The notes beneath the pieces are model-generated. The model was given only the letters and a program-made list of their open reading frames with translations, was not told the origin of the DNA and made no database searches. The position numbers and the translations under genes are program-made. This document shows positions 26,632 to 35,202 of a DNA stretch of 64,000 nucleotides, piece by piece (within the stretch, counting starts at the first letter, position 1; every line of letters starts with the position of its first letter). The DNA lies in NCBI RefSeq assembly GCF_914484835.1, contig NZ_CAJZAR010000101.1, positions 1-64,000 of the forward strand. The letters are read 5' to 3'. The stretch comes from Paraburkholderia tropica (GTDB lineage Bacteria > Pseudomonadota > Gammaproteobacteria > Burkholderiales > Burkholderiaceae).

Positions 26632-27541
26632 GCTGCGCTCCTTGTGACGGTGAGTCCGTCGTGCCTTCGGTCGTCCCATACGTCACGCCGCGAGCGCGCA
26701 GCCAGCGCCGATACGCCACCGACATCGCATCGGCCAGCACCGGATGTTCGCTGCCCGCCGTCAGCGGCAGGCGCTTGGGCACCTGGTTGACGAGAATCTT
26801 GATGTCCTGCGCGAAAATCGTTTGCTGAAAGCCGCGCAAGGCTTCGTCGGGGCTCGCATCGTCGAGATAGCTCATGACCGTGTGCGCCACGCACCACTCT
26901 TCGTCGAGCGGCTGCACGAACAGCGCGATGACGTCGAAGCGCTCGGGCTGCGGCGGACAGGTCTTGTACAGCACGGCGATATACGGCCGCGCCACGCGAT
27001 AGACGTACTGCACGTCGAGCGCGGCATCGGCGGTCATCGCCGCGCGCGGCTGATAGAAACGGCAATCGCGCGCATAGAGTTCGTCGTTCGCCTCGTCGTG
27101 CTCGATGCGATACGGCGCGACTTCGGTGTAAGGCTCGACGCCCAGATAGCCCGTATGCACGAACGGAAAATGGCCCATGTCGAGAAAATTCTCGACCGCG
27201 CGCAGACCGCTCACATGCACGCGAAACGCACCGGCGTGCAGCAGGCGGCGATCCGGCTCGGCGGTCTCAGGAATCGCGACGATGTCCGCGCGCGGCTCGC
27301 CGAGGCATGCCCACACCACGCCATGTCGCGCACGCGCGTGACACGGCGTGCCGAGGTCGAGCCGCGTCACGCGCGGCGCATTCGACCCGTCCGGCACGTT
27401 CGACGAACCATCGCCAGGCTCGACATACAACTCGACGCCCAACAGCCGCGTGCGCCCCGCTCGCAGGCCGTCGAGCGCGGCCACCGGATGCCAGTCGTTC
27501 CAGATCAGCGCGTCGCGCGCTGCGTCGCTTAACGTATCCAT
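26624..27541 (-). CDS. Rieske-less non-heme iron oxygenase, NdmC-like
   Basis: The 305-residue product keeps the catalytic domain of Rieske oxygenases: ENFLDMGHFPFVH gives Asn118, Asp121, His124 and His129, and GYLGVEPYTEVAPY follows. The N-terminal 80 residues retain the beginning (IWNDWHPVAAL) and end (HGVVWACLGEP) of the Rieske fold but lack both CxH and Cx2H cluster loops. It therefore cannot bind the [2Fe-2S] centre. The only well-known precedent is NdmC, whose missing Rieske centre is supplied by NdmD. Here the next, overlapping gene supplies one. Oxidative N-demethylation of a purine-like compound is the leading inference. Confidence 0.8.
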   Translation of the reverse strand: MDTLSDAARDALIWNDWHPVAALDGLRAGRTRLLGVELYVEPGDGSSNVPDGSNAPRVTRLDLGTPCHARARHGVVWACLGEPRADIVAIPETAEPDRRLLHAGAFRVHVSGLRAVENFLDMGHFPFVHTGYLGVEPYTEVAPYRIEHDEANDELYARDCRFYQPRAAMTADAALDVQYVYRVARPYIAVLYKTCPPQPERFDVIALFVQPLDEEWCVAHTVMSYLDDASPDEALRGFQQTIFAQDIKILVNQVPKRLPLTAGSEHPVLADAMSVAYRRWLRARGVTYGTTEGTTDSPSQGAQHG

Positions 27542-27581
27542 CTGCGCGTCTCCCAGTTCCTTTTTCGTGGTGCGCGCAAGC

Positions 27582-28787
27582 TCACTGCGCGAGGCTGCCC
27601 TGCACGCCGTCGACGAACCAGTCGAGCCGGTTGGCGTCCGCCGCCGACAGCGCCGTGCCCGCCGCCACGCGCGTCTGGCCCTTCTGATCCTTGATCGGCC
27701 CGGCGAAGGGATCGAGCGTGCCCGCCACGAGCGCGGCGCGGCGTTCCGCCAGCTTGCTCAGCGCCTCGGGCGGCACGGCCTGCGCGTTGACGTGCACGAG
27801 ATCGGTGATGCCCTCCTTCACGCCCCAGTACACGGGCTGATTCGTCCACGTGCCCTGGCGCACCGCCTCGATCGCCTTCACGTAATACTTGCTCCAGTCG
27901 TAGGCCACCGAGCCCAGATGCGCGTGCGGCCCCCATTGGCTCATGTCCGAGTCCCAGCCGAACGCGTGAACATGATGCGCTTCGGCCACGCTCATCGTCG
28001 CCGTCGAGTCGGTGTTCTGCATCAGCACGTCGGCGTTCATGCCGATCAGCGTTTCGGCGGCCTGGCGCTCCTTGCCCGGATCGAACCAGCTGCTGATCCA
28101 CACGACCTTCACGACCGTCTGCGGCGCGACCGAACGCGCGCCGAGCGCGAAGGCGTCGATATTGCGGATGACCTCGGGAATCGGCACGGAACCGACGAAG
28201 CCCAGCACATGCGTCTTCGACGTGTAGCCCGCGAGCACGCCGGCCAGGTACGCGGATTCGTAGACCTTGCCGTTGAAGTTGCCGAGATTGCGCGCGCTCT
28301 TGTAGCCCGAGCAATGCAGGAACACGGTGTCGGGATAGTCGCGCGCGACTTTCATCATCGCGTCCATGTAGCCGAACGAGGTGCCGATCACGACCTTGTC
28401 GCCCTTCGCCGCGCGGTCGCGGAACACGCGTTCGGCATCGGCGTTTTCGGGGACGTTCTCGATCCGCTTGAGCTGCATTTCGCCGCCGAGCACCTTCTGC
28501 GCGGCGCTGATGCCGCGTTCGTGCGCATAGGTCCAGCCCGCATCGCCGGGATTGCCCAGATAGACGATCGATACGTCGAGCGGCGCGCCGGCGGCTTGAG
28601 TCGTTGGGACCGCTTGCGCGGCGCTGGCGCCGAGCGGGCCCGCGAGCGTGGCCGCGACGATCGCAACGAGCGAAGCGGACCAGCGTGCCAATGTCGGCAC
28701 GGCGGCGGGCGCGGCGCGGCGCAGGGTTGACGGTGCAGCGGAAGGCGAAACGTTGAGACAGGCGTTAAGGCTGGCGGGCGTCGTCAT
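27582..28787 (-). CDS. BMP family (purine-nucleoside-type) substrate-binding protein
   Basis: The 401-residue precursor has a long N-terminal extension with a hydrophobic export segment at about 38-58, then a BMP/Med-type periplasmic fold (SIVYLGNPGDAGWTYAHERG, VVIGTSFGYMDAMMKVARD, FLHCSGYKSARNLGNF, NTDSTATMSVAEAHHVHAFG). Characterised members such as PnrA and BmpA bind purine nucleosides, and in Burkholderia and rhizobia they often accompany purine catabolism genes. No BMP-type ATPase or permease genes are next to it, so it either borrows a transporter encoded elsewhere or acts as an orphan sensor or binder. It starts 13 bases after the hydrolase gene and precedes the Rieske-less oxygenase by 40. 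Confidence 0.88.
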   Translation of the reverse strand: MTTPASLNACLNVSPSAAPSTLRRAAPAAVPTLARWSASLVAIVAATLAGPLGASAAQAVPTTQAAGAPLDVSIVYLGNPGDAGWTYAHERGISAAQKVLGGEMQLKRIENVPENADAERVFRDRAAKGDKVVIGTSFGYMDAMMKVARDYPDTVFLHCSGYKSARNLGNFNGKVYESAYLAGVLAGYTSKTHVLGFVGSVPIPEVIRNIDAFALGARSVAPQTVVKVVWISSWFDPGKERQAAETLIGMNADVLMQNTDSTATMSVAEAHHVHAFGWDSDMSQWGPHAHLGSVAYDWSKYYVKAIEAVRQGTWTNQPVYWGVKEGITDLVHVNAQAVPPEALSKLAERRAALVAGTLDPFAGPIKDQKGQTRVAAGTALSAADANRLDWFVDGVQGSLAQ

Positions 28788-28800
28788 GTGGGCGTTCCAT

Positions 28801-29616
28801 TCAGGGCGCGAGGTGAGGAAGCGGAGCGTGCGGTGCAGACAGGTCTTGATGCGTGATACCGAGTTCGGCGAGCGTTTCGCAGACGATCCGTGCGAGCGCG
28901 TCGGGCTGCGCCAGTTGCGGAACGTGGCCGCATTCGAGCGTGCGCACGCGCGCGCCGGGCACCAGCGCCTGCATGCGGCGCTGCAAGGGCAAGAGGACGG
29001 AGCGGTCGAGCGTCGCCTCGACGTAGACGCGCGGCACGCGGCCAAAGCGCGACGCGCTGAGCGTCGCGACGAGCGCGCGGCCGCCTTCGGCCTGCGGCGT
29101 GAGCAGGCTGGCCGCGCGCCGCGCCGCGTCGGGCGGGCAATCGTGCAGAAAGATCTCCAGCGCGGCGTCGGCGGGCACACGCGACACGCGGCCGTCGTCG
29201 CTCCAGACCAGGTAAGGCGCGATGCCGCTCGCGTTCTCGACGTCGGCGCTGGCCGCATCCACCAGATCGCCGTAACCCATGCCCGACGGCAGCATCATCC
29301 CGGCGACGTAGACGATTGCCGCGACGCGTTCCGGCACGGCCTCGGCCACCTGCGAGGCGATCACGCCCGCGCCGCTGTGCGCGACGATCACGCACGGGCC
29401 GTCGAAGCCCGCGAGTTCGGCCCGCACGGCCTCGACATAGGTATCGAGCGTGATCTCGCCCAGCGCGGCGTCGCGCGCCGGATCGGCGCCGTTGCCGGGC
29501 AGATCGAGCGCGTGCGTGTGCCAGCCGCGCTCGCGCATCGGCGCGCGCCACGCGTCCCACGCCCACGCGCCCTGCCACGCGCCGTGGATCAGCAGCATGC
29601 CGGCTGCGCGCGTCAT
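28801..29616 (-). CDS. Alpha/beta fold hydrolase, esterase/methylesterase-like
   Basis: The 271-residue protein has the fold and spacing of the small plant-methylesterase-like hydrolases: MLLIHGAWQGAWAWDAWRA as the oxyanion region, IVAHSGAGVIASQVAE as nucleophile elbow (Ser in HSGAG), and ECGHVPQLAQPDALA with the catalytic His. It overlaps the stop of the 2OG-oxygenase gene by four bases (ATGA) and is followed after 13 bases by the BMP gene, so it belongs to the same transcript. Its substrate is presumably an ester or carbonyl intermediate of the same pathway. Confidence 0.82.
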   Translation of the reverse strand: MTRAAGMLLIHGAWQGAWAWDAWRAPMRERGWHTHALDLPGNGADPARDAALGEITLDTYVEAVRAELAGFDGPCVIVAHSGAGVIASQVAEAVPERVAAIVYVAGMMLPSGMGYGDLVDAASADVENASGIAPYLVWSDDGRVSRVPADAALEIFLHDCPPDAARRAASLLTPQAEGGRALVATLSASRFGRVPRVYVEATLDRSVLLPLQRRMQALVPGARVRTLECGHVPQLAQPDALARIVCETLAELGITHQDLSAPHAPLPHLAP

Positions 29617-30599
29617 CCGTAGGTTCTCCGGTAGCAGGCCTGCAAGTGGTCGCCGACCGTGATCGGCGGCCAGGCCGCGGCTTCGCCCGGCGCGGCCGTG
29701 ATGCAGGTGACGAGATAGTCCGGCCGGCCGGTGAAAAAGAACGGCATCGAGTAGCGCTCGCGCCCCGACACGTTGACGACGCGATGCAGCGTCGAGCGAT
29801 AGCGGCCGTTGGTCCAGCGCGCGATCAGATCGCCGAGATTGACGACGAAGGTGCCCGGCAGCGGCGGCACGTGAATCCAGGCGTCGCCGTCCTCGACTTG
29901 CAGGCCGCCGTGCTCGTCTTGCCAGAGCAGCGTGAGGCAGCCGAAGTCGGTGTGCGCGCCGCAGCCCTTCTGCCCCGGCAGCGCGCCCGCCGGCTGCGGC
30001 GGATAGTGGAGCAGGCGCAGCGTCGCCATCGCGTCGTCGCAGAAATCGTCGAAATGGTTTTCGGCGAGGCCGAGCGCCAGCGCGAGGCCGCGCGTCAGGC
30101 GCTTCGAGAGCGCGTACAGCGCGTCGAAATACGCCTGCATGGCGGGACGAAACGCCGGCGAATGGCCGGGCCACTGATTCGGGCCGCAGTTGAACGTGCC
30201 CGCCTGCACGTGCGGATGGTCGTCGGCGAGTTCGTTGCCGATGTAGAAACCTTCCTTGAGATCGGGCGGCGTGCCCGCCTCCAGCACCTGGCCGCGCAGC
30301 GGCTCGTAACCCCGGTTGCAGGGCGAGAGCGCCTTGTCGACGCGGCGCTTGTCGGCCTCGTCGAGCGCGAAGAAGGCTTCGGCTTCGCGGCGCGCGGCGT
30401 CGACGAGCGCGGCATCGACGCCGTGGTTCGCGATGTAGAAGAAACCTTTGTCGGCGCAGGCGGCGTGCAGCGCCGCGCCGACCCGGGCGCGATCATCGGC
30501 GTGCGCCGAAAACAGGCCGCCGATATCGATGACCGGCAGCGTGGCCGTGGGGACGTTGCGCGCGGCGAACGGCGCCTCGGCGGGCGGGCAGACTGACAT
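29613..30599 (-). CDS. 2-oxoglutarate/Fe(II) oxygenase, isopenicillin-N-synthase-like
   Basis: The 328-residue enzyme has the full non-heme iron site of the family: His216-x-Asp218 in GAHTDFGCLTLLW, His272 in STLHRVVN, and the 2-oxoglutarate-binding Arg282-x-Ser284 in ERYSMPFFF. The N-terminal DIOX_N region (VPTATLPVIDIGGLF, GFFYIANHGVD) is intact. ATG 30599 is preceded by AAGGAA. It opens the unit with the hydrolase, BMP protein and split oxygenase. Hydroxylation of an alkyl or methyl group, or oxidative demethylation, would fit, giving the cluster two oxygenase chemistries besides the amidohydrolase. Confidence 0.88.
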   Translation of the reverse strand: MSVCPPAEAPFAARNVPTATLPVIDIGGLFSAHADDRARVGAALHAACADKGFFYIANHGVDAALVDAARREAEAFFALDEADKRRVDKALSPCNRGYEPLRGQVLEAGTPPDLKEGFYIGNELADDHPHVQAGTFNCGPNQWPGHSPAFRPAMQAYFDALYALSKRLTRGLALALGLAENHFDDFCDDAMATLRLLHYPPQPAGALPGQKGCGAHTDFGCLTLLWQDEHGGLQVEDGDAWIHVPPLPGTFVVNLGDLIARWTNGRYRSTLHRVVNVSGRERYSMPFFFTGRPDYLVTCITAAPGEAAAWPPITVGDHLQACYRRTYG

Positions 30600-30749
30600 G
30601 CGAGTTCCTTGCAAAAGGATTTCAGGCAAGTCTAGCCGTGCCGCCGTGCTCAAAAAAGCAGAGAAAAGTGTCCATGGTGATGCCGTTTCGGCATCGGCCC
30701 GCGCGTGCGCGAATTGCGGCTGGCCGATGACCGCCGCCCACCCCCGCTT

Positions 30750-31703
30750 TCACACGAGCGGCTCGTCCTCTTCGCGTTGGGCGATGGCTTCGGCGAGCAG
30801 GCGCACGAAGGCGTCGAGCGCCGGGGTCATCGTGCGGCCGGCGCGCGCGTAGACGCCCAGTTCCGAGACGAGCGGGCGCGGCGAACGCAGCGGAATATGC
30901 ACGAGCGAGCCCTCGGCGAAATCGTTTTCGAGGCCGAGCCGCGTCTGGAATCCGACGCCGTGGCCGCGCGCCGCGAGACGCCGCATCAGCTCGATCGAAT
31001 CGCTTTCGAGCACGGTGTCGAGCGGCTTGGCATAGCGGCGGATCAGCGGTTCGAGCAGGCCGCCGATCGACAGCCGCGCGTTACCGAGCAGCAGCGGAAA
31101 CCGCGCGCATTGCGCGAACGTGACGCTCGCCTCGGACGCGAGCGCGTGTCCGGCCGACACGATCGCGCCCAGCTGGAAGCGGCCGACCGCGAGCTGCTGG
31201 AGATCGCCCGTGTGAGGCAGCGAGAACGCGAGGCCGAGATCGGCGTCGCCATCGAGGATCATGCGCCGGATGGCGGCCGAGCCCGCCGTGTGCACGTGAA
31301 AGCGGATGCCCGGATAGCGCGTCAGCATGCGCTCCACCACATCGGGCAGCAGGCCCGTATTGAGCCCTTCGACGGTCACGACCGAGATCTCGCCGCGCCG
31401 GATGCCGCGCAGCGCGTCCATTTCGCTGTCGAAGCGGCGCGCGTCCTGAAGCACCGTGATGACGTGGCGCGCGAACGCCTCGCCCGCCGCCGTGAGCGCG
31501 AGCCCGCCCGGCAGACGCTCGAACAGCGGCGTGCCGACTTCGGCTTCGAGCTTCAGCAATTGCCGGTTCACCGCCGACGACGCGACGTGCAGCTGCCGCG
31601 CCGCCTCGCGGATCGAGCGGTGACGGCGGATGGCATCGAAGTAGCGCAGCGAGCGCGCGTGAATGTGCGAGGCGAGCGTGTCGGAATGGGCGGGCTTGCG
31701 CAT
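30750..31703 (-). CDS. LysR family regulator, likely controlling the oxygenase cluster
   Basis: The 317-residue protein has a LysR-type HTH (HARSLRYFDAIRRHRSIREA, QLHVASSAVNRQLLKLEAE) and an effector domain (GEISVVTVEGLNTGLLPDVV). It lies directly upstream of the 2OG-oxygenase gene in the same orientation with a 150-base gap, so it could be cotranscribed with the pathway or act on the promoter in that gap. No other regulator touches the cluster between 19 and 31 kb, which makes it the best candidate for its control. Confidence 0.87.
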   Translation of the reverse strand: MRKPAHSDTLASHIHARSLRYFDAIRRHRSIREAARQLHVASSAVNRQLLKLEAEVGTPLFERLPGGLALTAAGEAFARHVITVLQDARRFDSEMDALRGIRRGEISVVTVEGLNTGLLPDVVERMLTRYPGIRFHVHTAGSAAIRRMILDGDADLGLAFSLPHTGDLQQLAVGRFQLGAIVSAGHALASEASVTFAQCARFPLLLGNARLSIGGLLEPLIRRYAKPLDTVLESDSIELMRRLAARGHGVGFQTRLGLENDFAEGSLVHIPLRSPRPLVSELGVYARAGRTMTPALDAFVRLLAEAIAQREEDEPLV

Positions 31704-31828
31704 GGGCGATCAAGTGGACGGTTCGGGCGCAAGCATCGTACCGTACCGCGCGGGGGGAATTGGCGGGGCGGTGATTGGGGATGCGGGCGGATACTATTGG
31801 CAAGCTCAAGGCGCCTCAAACGCCCGAC

Positions 31829-32710
31829 TCAACCCTGCTTCCTGACTGAACGCGACCCAGCAGCACGCAGATCCGACGGCGAATGGCCCCCGATGCGGCG
31901 CATGGCATGCGCGAGGGCCGCGCCGCTGCCGAAGCCTACGCGAAACGCCACTTCGCCGATCGGCAGATCCGTTTCCACCAGCAACCGGCAGGCATCCCTG
32001 TAACGCGCGCGTTGCTGGAACTCGCCGATCGACAATCCGGTATGTTCGCGAAATAGCCGCGTAATGTGACGGCGCGAGATTCTGAATCGTTCGGAGAGCG
32101 CGTCGAGCGGGATCTCGCGATCGGCGTGCGCGGTGATGAAGGCTTCCAGATCGGCGACCAGCGCCATGCCGTGTTCGCCGGGAGCGTTGGCCGAGGACGT
32201 CTCGCCTGCGATGACCTCGCCAATGCACTGCATCAGCAGCGCCGACGACAAGGCCTGTCGAGTCGCGGCAAGTCCGTAGCTCGGACCTTCATTGCGCAGC
32301 GAGAGATCCTGCAACGACCGGATCGCCGCCGAGCGGTTGACCAGCACGGCCGTCCGCGTGCGGCGTCGGAATTCCTCGAGCGAACCGACACCGCTATCGA
32401 GCTTGCGCAGCGCTTCGTCGGTGACATAGAGCGCGACGTGCGCGTGAGACGCGCACGCGGCTTGCGTCTGATGCGCTCGCCCGGCCGGGATGACCACGAA
32501 GCGCTCCTGCGGCAGCCAGACTCCCGCGCGATGGTCTTCATGCTGGATCTCGACAGCGCCGTGAATCGGCAGCATGAACATCAGGCAATCGTGCCAGTGC
32601 CACGGCATGGCGTAGCCGCCGCCGCCGGTGAGCGTTGCGTGGCCATCATCGGCCGCAACGAGCAGATCCTTGTTGGCCGGTTGGCTGACTTGATCGAACG
32701 AGCGCAACAT
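31829..32710 (-). CDS. AraC family transcriptional regulator
   Basis: The 293-residue protein (from ATG 32710, MLRSFDQVSQPANKD) has a cupin-like N-terminal sensor (YAMPWHWHDCLMFMLPIHG, RFVVIPAGRAHQTQA). A C-terminal double HTH follows (LSERFRISRRHITRLFREHT and DLPIGEVAFRVGFGSGAALA). The N-terminal frame can be extended to 32824 but that part has no family character. Its neighbours are regulators on both sides, and no obvious target is adjacent. Confidence 0.85.
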   Translation of the reverse strand: MLRSFDQVSQPANKDLLVAADDGHATLTGGGGYAMPWHWHDCLMFMLPIHGAVEIQHEDHRAGVWLPQERFVVIPAGRAHQTQAACASHAHVALYVTDEALRKLDSGVGSLEEFRRRTRTAVLVNRSAAIRSLQDLSLRNEGPSYGLAATRQALSSALLMQCIGEVIAGETSSANAPGEHGMALVADLEAFITAHADREIPLDALSERFRISRRHITRLFREHTGLSIGEFQQRARYRDACRLLVETDLPIGEVAFRVGFGSGAALAHAMRRIGGHSPSDLRAAGSRSVRKQG

Positions 32711-32990
32711 CGAGGGACTTTCAGAAAGTGGTGTGTGTCGTGAGTATGACCGGCTCACCTGCGAAACGGAAACCGATTCGTAAGACACTAGCACACCGTC
32801 GCAGAAGCGATGGCGAAGCGCCAAAGGCCCCGCCAGCCGGGCATCCGGTGGTCAGGAATCGGGGGTTTCGACCGTTCGCTGGGGCGCGCCGGGTCTGCGT
32901 CGCCTTGCGCGCCAAAGCATGGCCCGTTCGATCAAGAGAATTGGCCCGGCCACACGCGCGGCCCCCAGGTGCTCCACGTAATCTGAGCGG

Positions 32991-34712
32991 ATGGAAACGC
33001 ATCCCCCCTCAGCGGCCGCACGCTCCGCCATGTCGCCGCGCCAGACAGTCGAACTCGTCAGCGTGTTTGCCGCCGGTCCCGGAGGCGGCAACCCTGCGCC
33101 GAACCCGTTGGGACAGCCCGGCGTGACCTCCTCGCCTGCGCCTGAACCTCAGGCGACGGATGAGACGGTGGTCCAGATCGGAACCTTGCTGGTCAATTTT
33201 GAACAACGCGATCTGCGCCGCGACGGCCGTGCCTTGCGCATCGCCGCGCCCGCTCTCGATATCCTTTCCGTCCTGTTTCGTGCCGATGGCGCAGTCGTCT
33301 CGAAGAACGACATCATCGATGCAGTCTGGCCCAGGCAAATTGTCGAGGAGAATCGGCTTCAGGTGCATATTGCGGCGTTGCGTAAAGCGCTCGGCGACGA
33401 CCGTGATCTCATCAAGACGGTATCCGGGCGCGGCTATCTGCTTCTCAAGCGCGTTCACGACGCACGATCCGCGAGTCGTCCGGTTGGGTCGGCTTCGCTT
33501 CCGGTCCGCGCCGGCACGTTGATTGGCCGCGACGATGAATACGCGCGCATCCTTGCCCAGCTGACCGAGCTTGAACCTGGTTCGGTGCTGACGCTGGCTG
33601 GCGAAGGCGGAGTCGGCAAGACAGCACTCGCTACCCGCGTGGCCCATGAGGTTCGCGAACGGGGGGCGAGCGTCCGCTTCGCGGCGCTCGCTTCGGCACA
33701 GACGCGCGAAGACGTCGTGACAGCGATCGCCCTCGCCTGCGAGATCAGCCCCGATGTCGACGCGGGAGAATCGAGCCTGCTTTTGCAGATTCGCGAGACG
33801 TTGCGTCGCGACAGCGCGCTCACCGTGCTCGTGCTCGATAACGCCGAACAGGTGATTGAACCCGCTGCGGCGCTGGTCGAGACGCTGAGGCCCCTGCGCG
33901 AATTGCGCATTTTGATCACGAGCCGCGAACCGCTCGCGATTCTCGCGGAAACGGTCGTTCGCATCGAGCCGCTCGCGGTTCCGCCAGAGAGCGCGAGCAT
34001 GCAGACGATGCTTGCGCACGGCGCGGTCGAGCTTTTTCTGCAGCGCGCCCGCCACTTCGCGCCAGACAGCGCGACCAACGAGGTGAGCATTCGACGCATT
34101 GCCGATATCTGCCGGCGTCTCGATGGTCTGCCGCTCGCCATCGAACTGGCTGCGGCGCGCGTCGCGGTACTCGGTATCGAGGGCGTCGCTTTGAGGCTGC
34201 ACAAGCAGTGCGACGACCGCCTCGATTTGCTCGGGGGCGGCCTGCGATCGGCTCCGCCGCGCCATCAAACGCTGCGCGCGACCCTGGACTGGAGCTATGC
34301 GTTGCTCGACGCCAGCGCGCGCGCATTGCTCCGCAATCTCGCGCTCTTTGCGGGCGCGTTCACCCTGGACGCGTTGTGCGCGGTCGGCGCGGAACCCGGC
34401 GCGCAAGTCGCAGACGTCATGGCCACGCTGGATGACCTGGTGGCCAAGTCCTTGCTCACGGTGGAATTTCGCGGGGCGATCGCACGATACCGGCTCGGAG
34501 AATCGACCCGTGCCTATGCGATGGAGCGGTTGCGCGAAGCCGGGGCGCTACGGCATGTTGCGGCTCGGCATCTTCGCTATCTTCACCACTTCTCGGACAT
34601 CACGTATCGCTCGCGCCGTCGCATGCGCCATTCACTCGCGAAGCGGCAAAGCGCCCACGGAACCCGTCAAATACGCCGTCCGACGACGTTTTTGCTATCC
34701 GTGCTGGAGTGA
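32991..34712 (+). CDS. Winged-helix/STAND ATPase regulator, probably C-terminally truncated
   Basis: The 573-residue protein starts with an OmpR/CadC-type winged-helix DNA-binding domain at about 60-155 (LRIAAPALDILSVLFRADG, VSGRGYLLLKRV). An NB-ARC/STAND-type ATPase follows, with Walker A GEGGVGKTALATRV near 202 and LTVLVLDNAEQV as Walker B. RLDGLPLAIELAAARVAVLG and LRATLDWSYALLD are typical of the AfsR/LuxR-MalT-like group. Relatives usually continue for a further 300-400 residues of TPR-like repeats. Here recognisable sequence ends around ARHLRYLHHF (about 535) and a basic out-of-character tail follows. A deletion or frameshift near 34595 is likely, so function as a ligand-sensing regulator is doubtful. 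Confidence 0.75.
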   Translation: METHPPSAAARSAMSPRQTVELVSVFAAGPGGGNPAPNPLGQPGVTSSPAPEPQATDETVVQIGTLLVNFEQRDLRRDGRALRIAAPALDILSVLFRADGAVVSKNDIIDAVWPRQIVEENRLQVHIAALRKALGDDRDLIKTVSGRGYLLLKRVHDARSASRPVGSASLPVRAGTLIGRDDEYARILAQLTELEPGSVLTLAGEGGVGKTALATRVAHEVRERGASVRFAALASAQTREDVVTAIALACEISPDVDAGESSLLLQIRETLRRDSALTVLVLDNAEQVIEPAAALVETLRPLRELRILITSREPLAILAETVVRIEPLAVPPESASMQTMLAHGAVELFLQRARHFAPDSATNEVSIRRIADICRRLDGLPLAIELAAARVAVLGIEGVALRLHKQCDDRLDLLGGGLRSAPPRHQTLRATLDWSYALLDASARALLRNLALFAGAFTLDALCAVGAEPGAQVADVMATLDDLVAKSLLTVEFRGAIARYRLGESTRAYAMERLREAGALRHVAARHLRYLHHFSDITYRSRRRMRHSLAKRQSAHGTRQIRRPTTFLLSVLE

Positions 34713-34955
34713 GCAATACAGGTCCGGGAGGCAAAGCGCAATGTCCAGCGGTAGCGGCGCCGCTGTATCCGATGGCGCGTGCCAAGGGAAGTAGTGGGGG
34801 AAAGGTGTGGCTCCTGGATGGGGCGCGCCAGCGGCGTCTGCAAGCTCGAACTCGGTTTCGTCAGAAGCGGCAACGCATTCTCGACTTCCTGTCACCACGA
34901 TTACCGCGAATGCACAGCAGGCTATAGCGATAGTGGTATGGATTTTGACTCTCAT
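34695..34955 (-). CDS. Small secreted protein of unknown function
   Basis: An 86-residue frame from ATG 34955, with GGGAG upstream, starts MRVKIHTTIAIACCAFAVIV. This is a credible signal peptide ending near CVAASDE. A short Pro- and His-containing mature part of about 55 residues with two Cys near the end (CLPDLYCS) follows. It overlaps the 3' end of the convergent STAND regulator by 18 bases. I do not recognise a family. A frame this short in high-GC DNA may be spurious, but the start context is good. Confidence 0.4.
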   Translation of the reverse strand: MRVKIHTTIAIACCAFAVIVVTGSRECVAASDETEFELADAAGAPHPGATPFPHYFPWHAPSDTAAPLPLDIALCLPDLYCSLQHG

Positions 34956-35202
34956 GTCGTGGCTCCCGTTCTGTTGAATCGGATTCCTTAACAATGTGCT
35001 GGGTTGGTGAAGTCGCTTACCCCTTACTCGTGACATCCGCGACGTTTATGGTTGATGGTCACCCTGCGCTGCAACAACGGCCCGTAGCTTTTACGGCATC
35101 GTAGACGAATCGCTGACGGCCGAACATAACCTGAATAGGTGGCATGCCTGCGCCCCACGCCACGTCACCCCACCCGGCTAGCGCTACGGCACCTAAAGTT
35201 CG

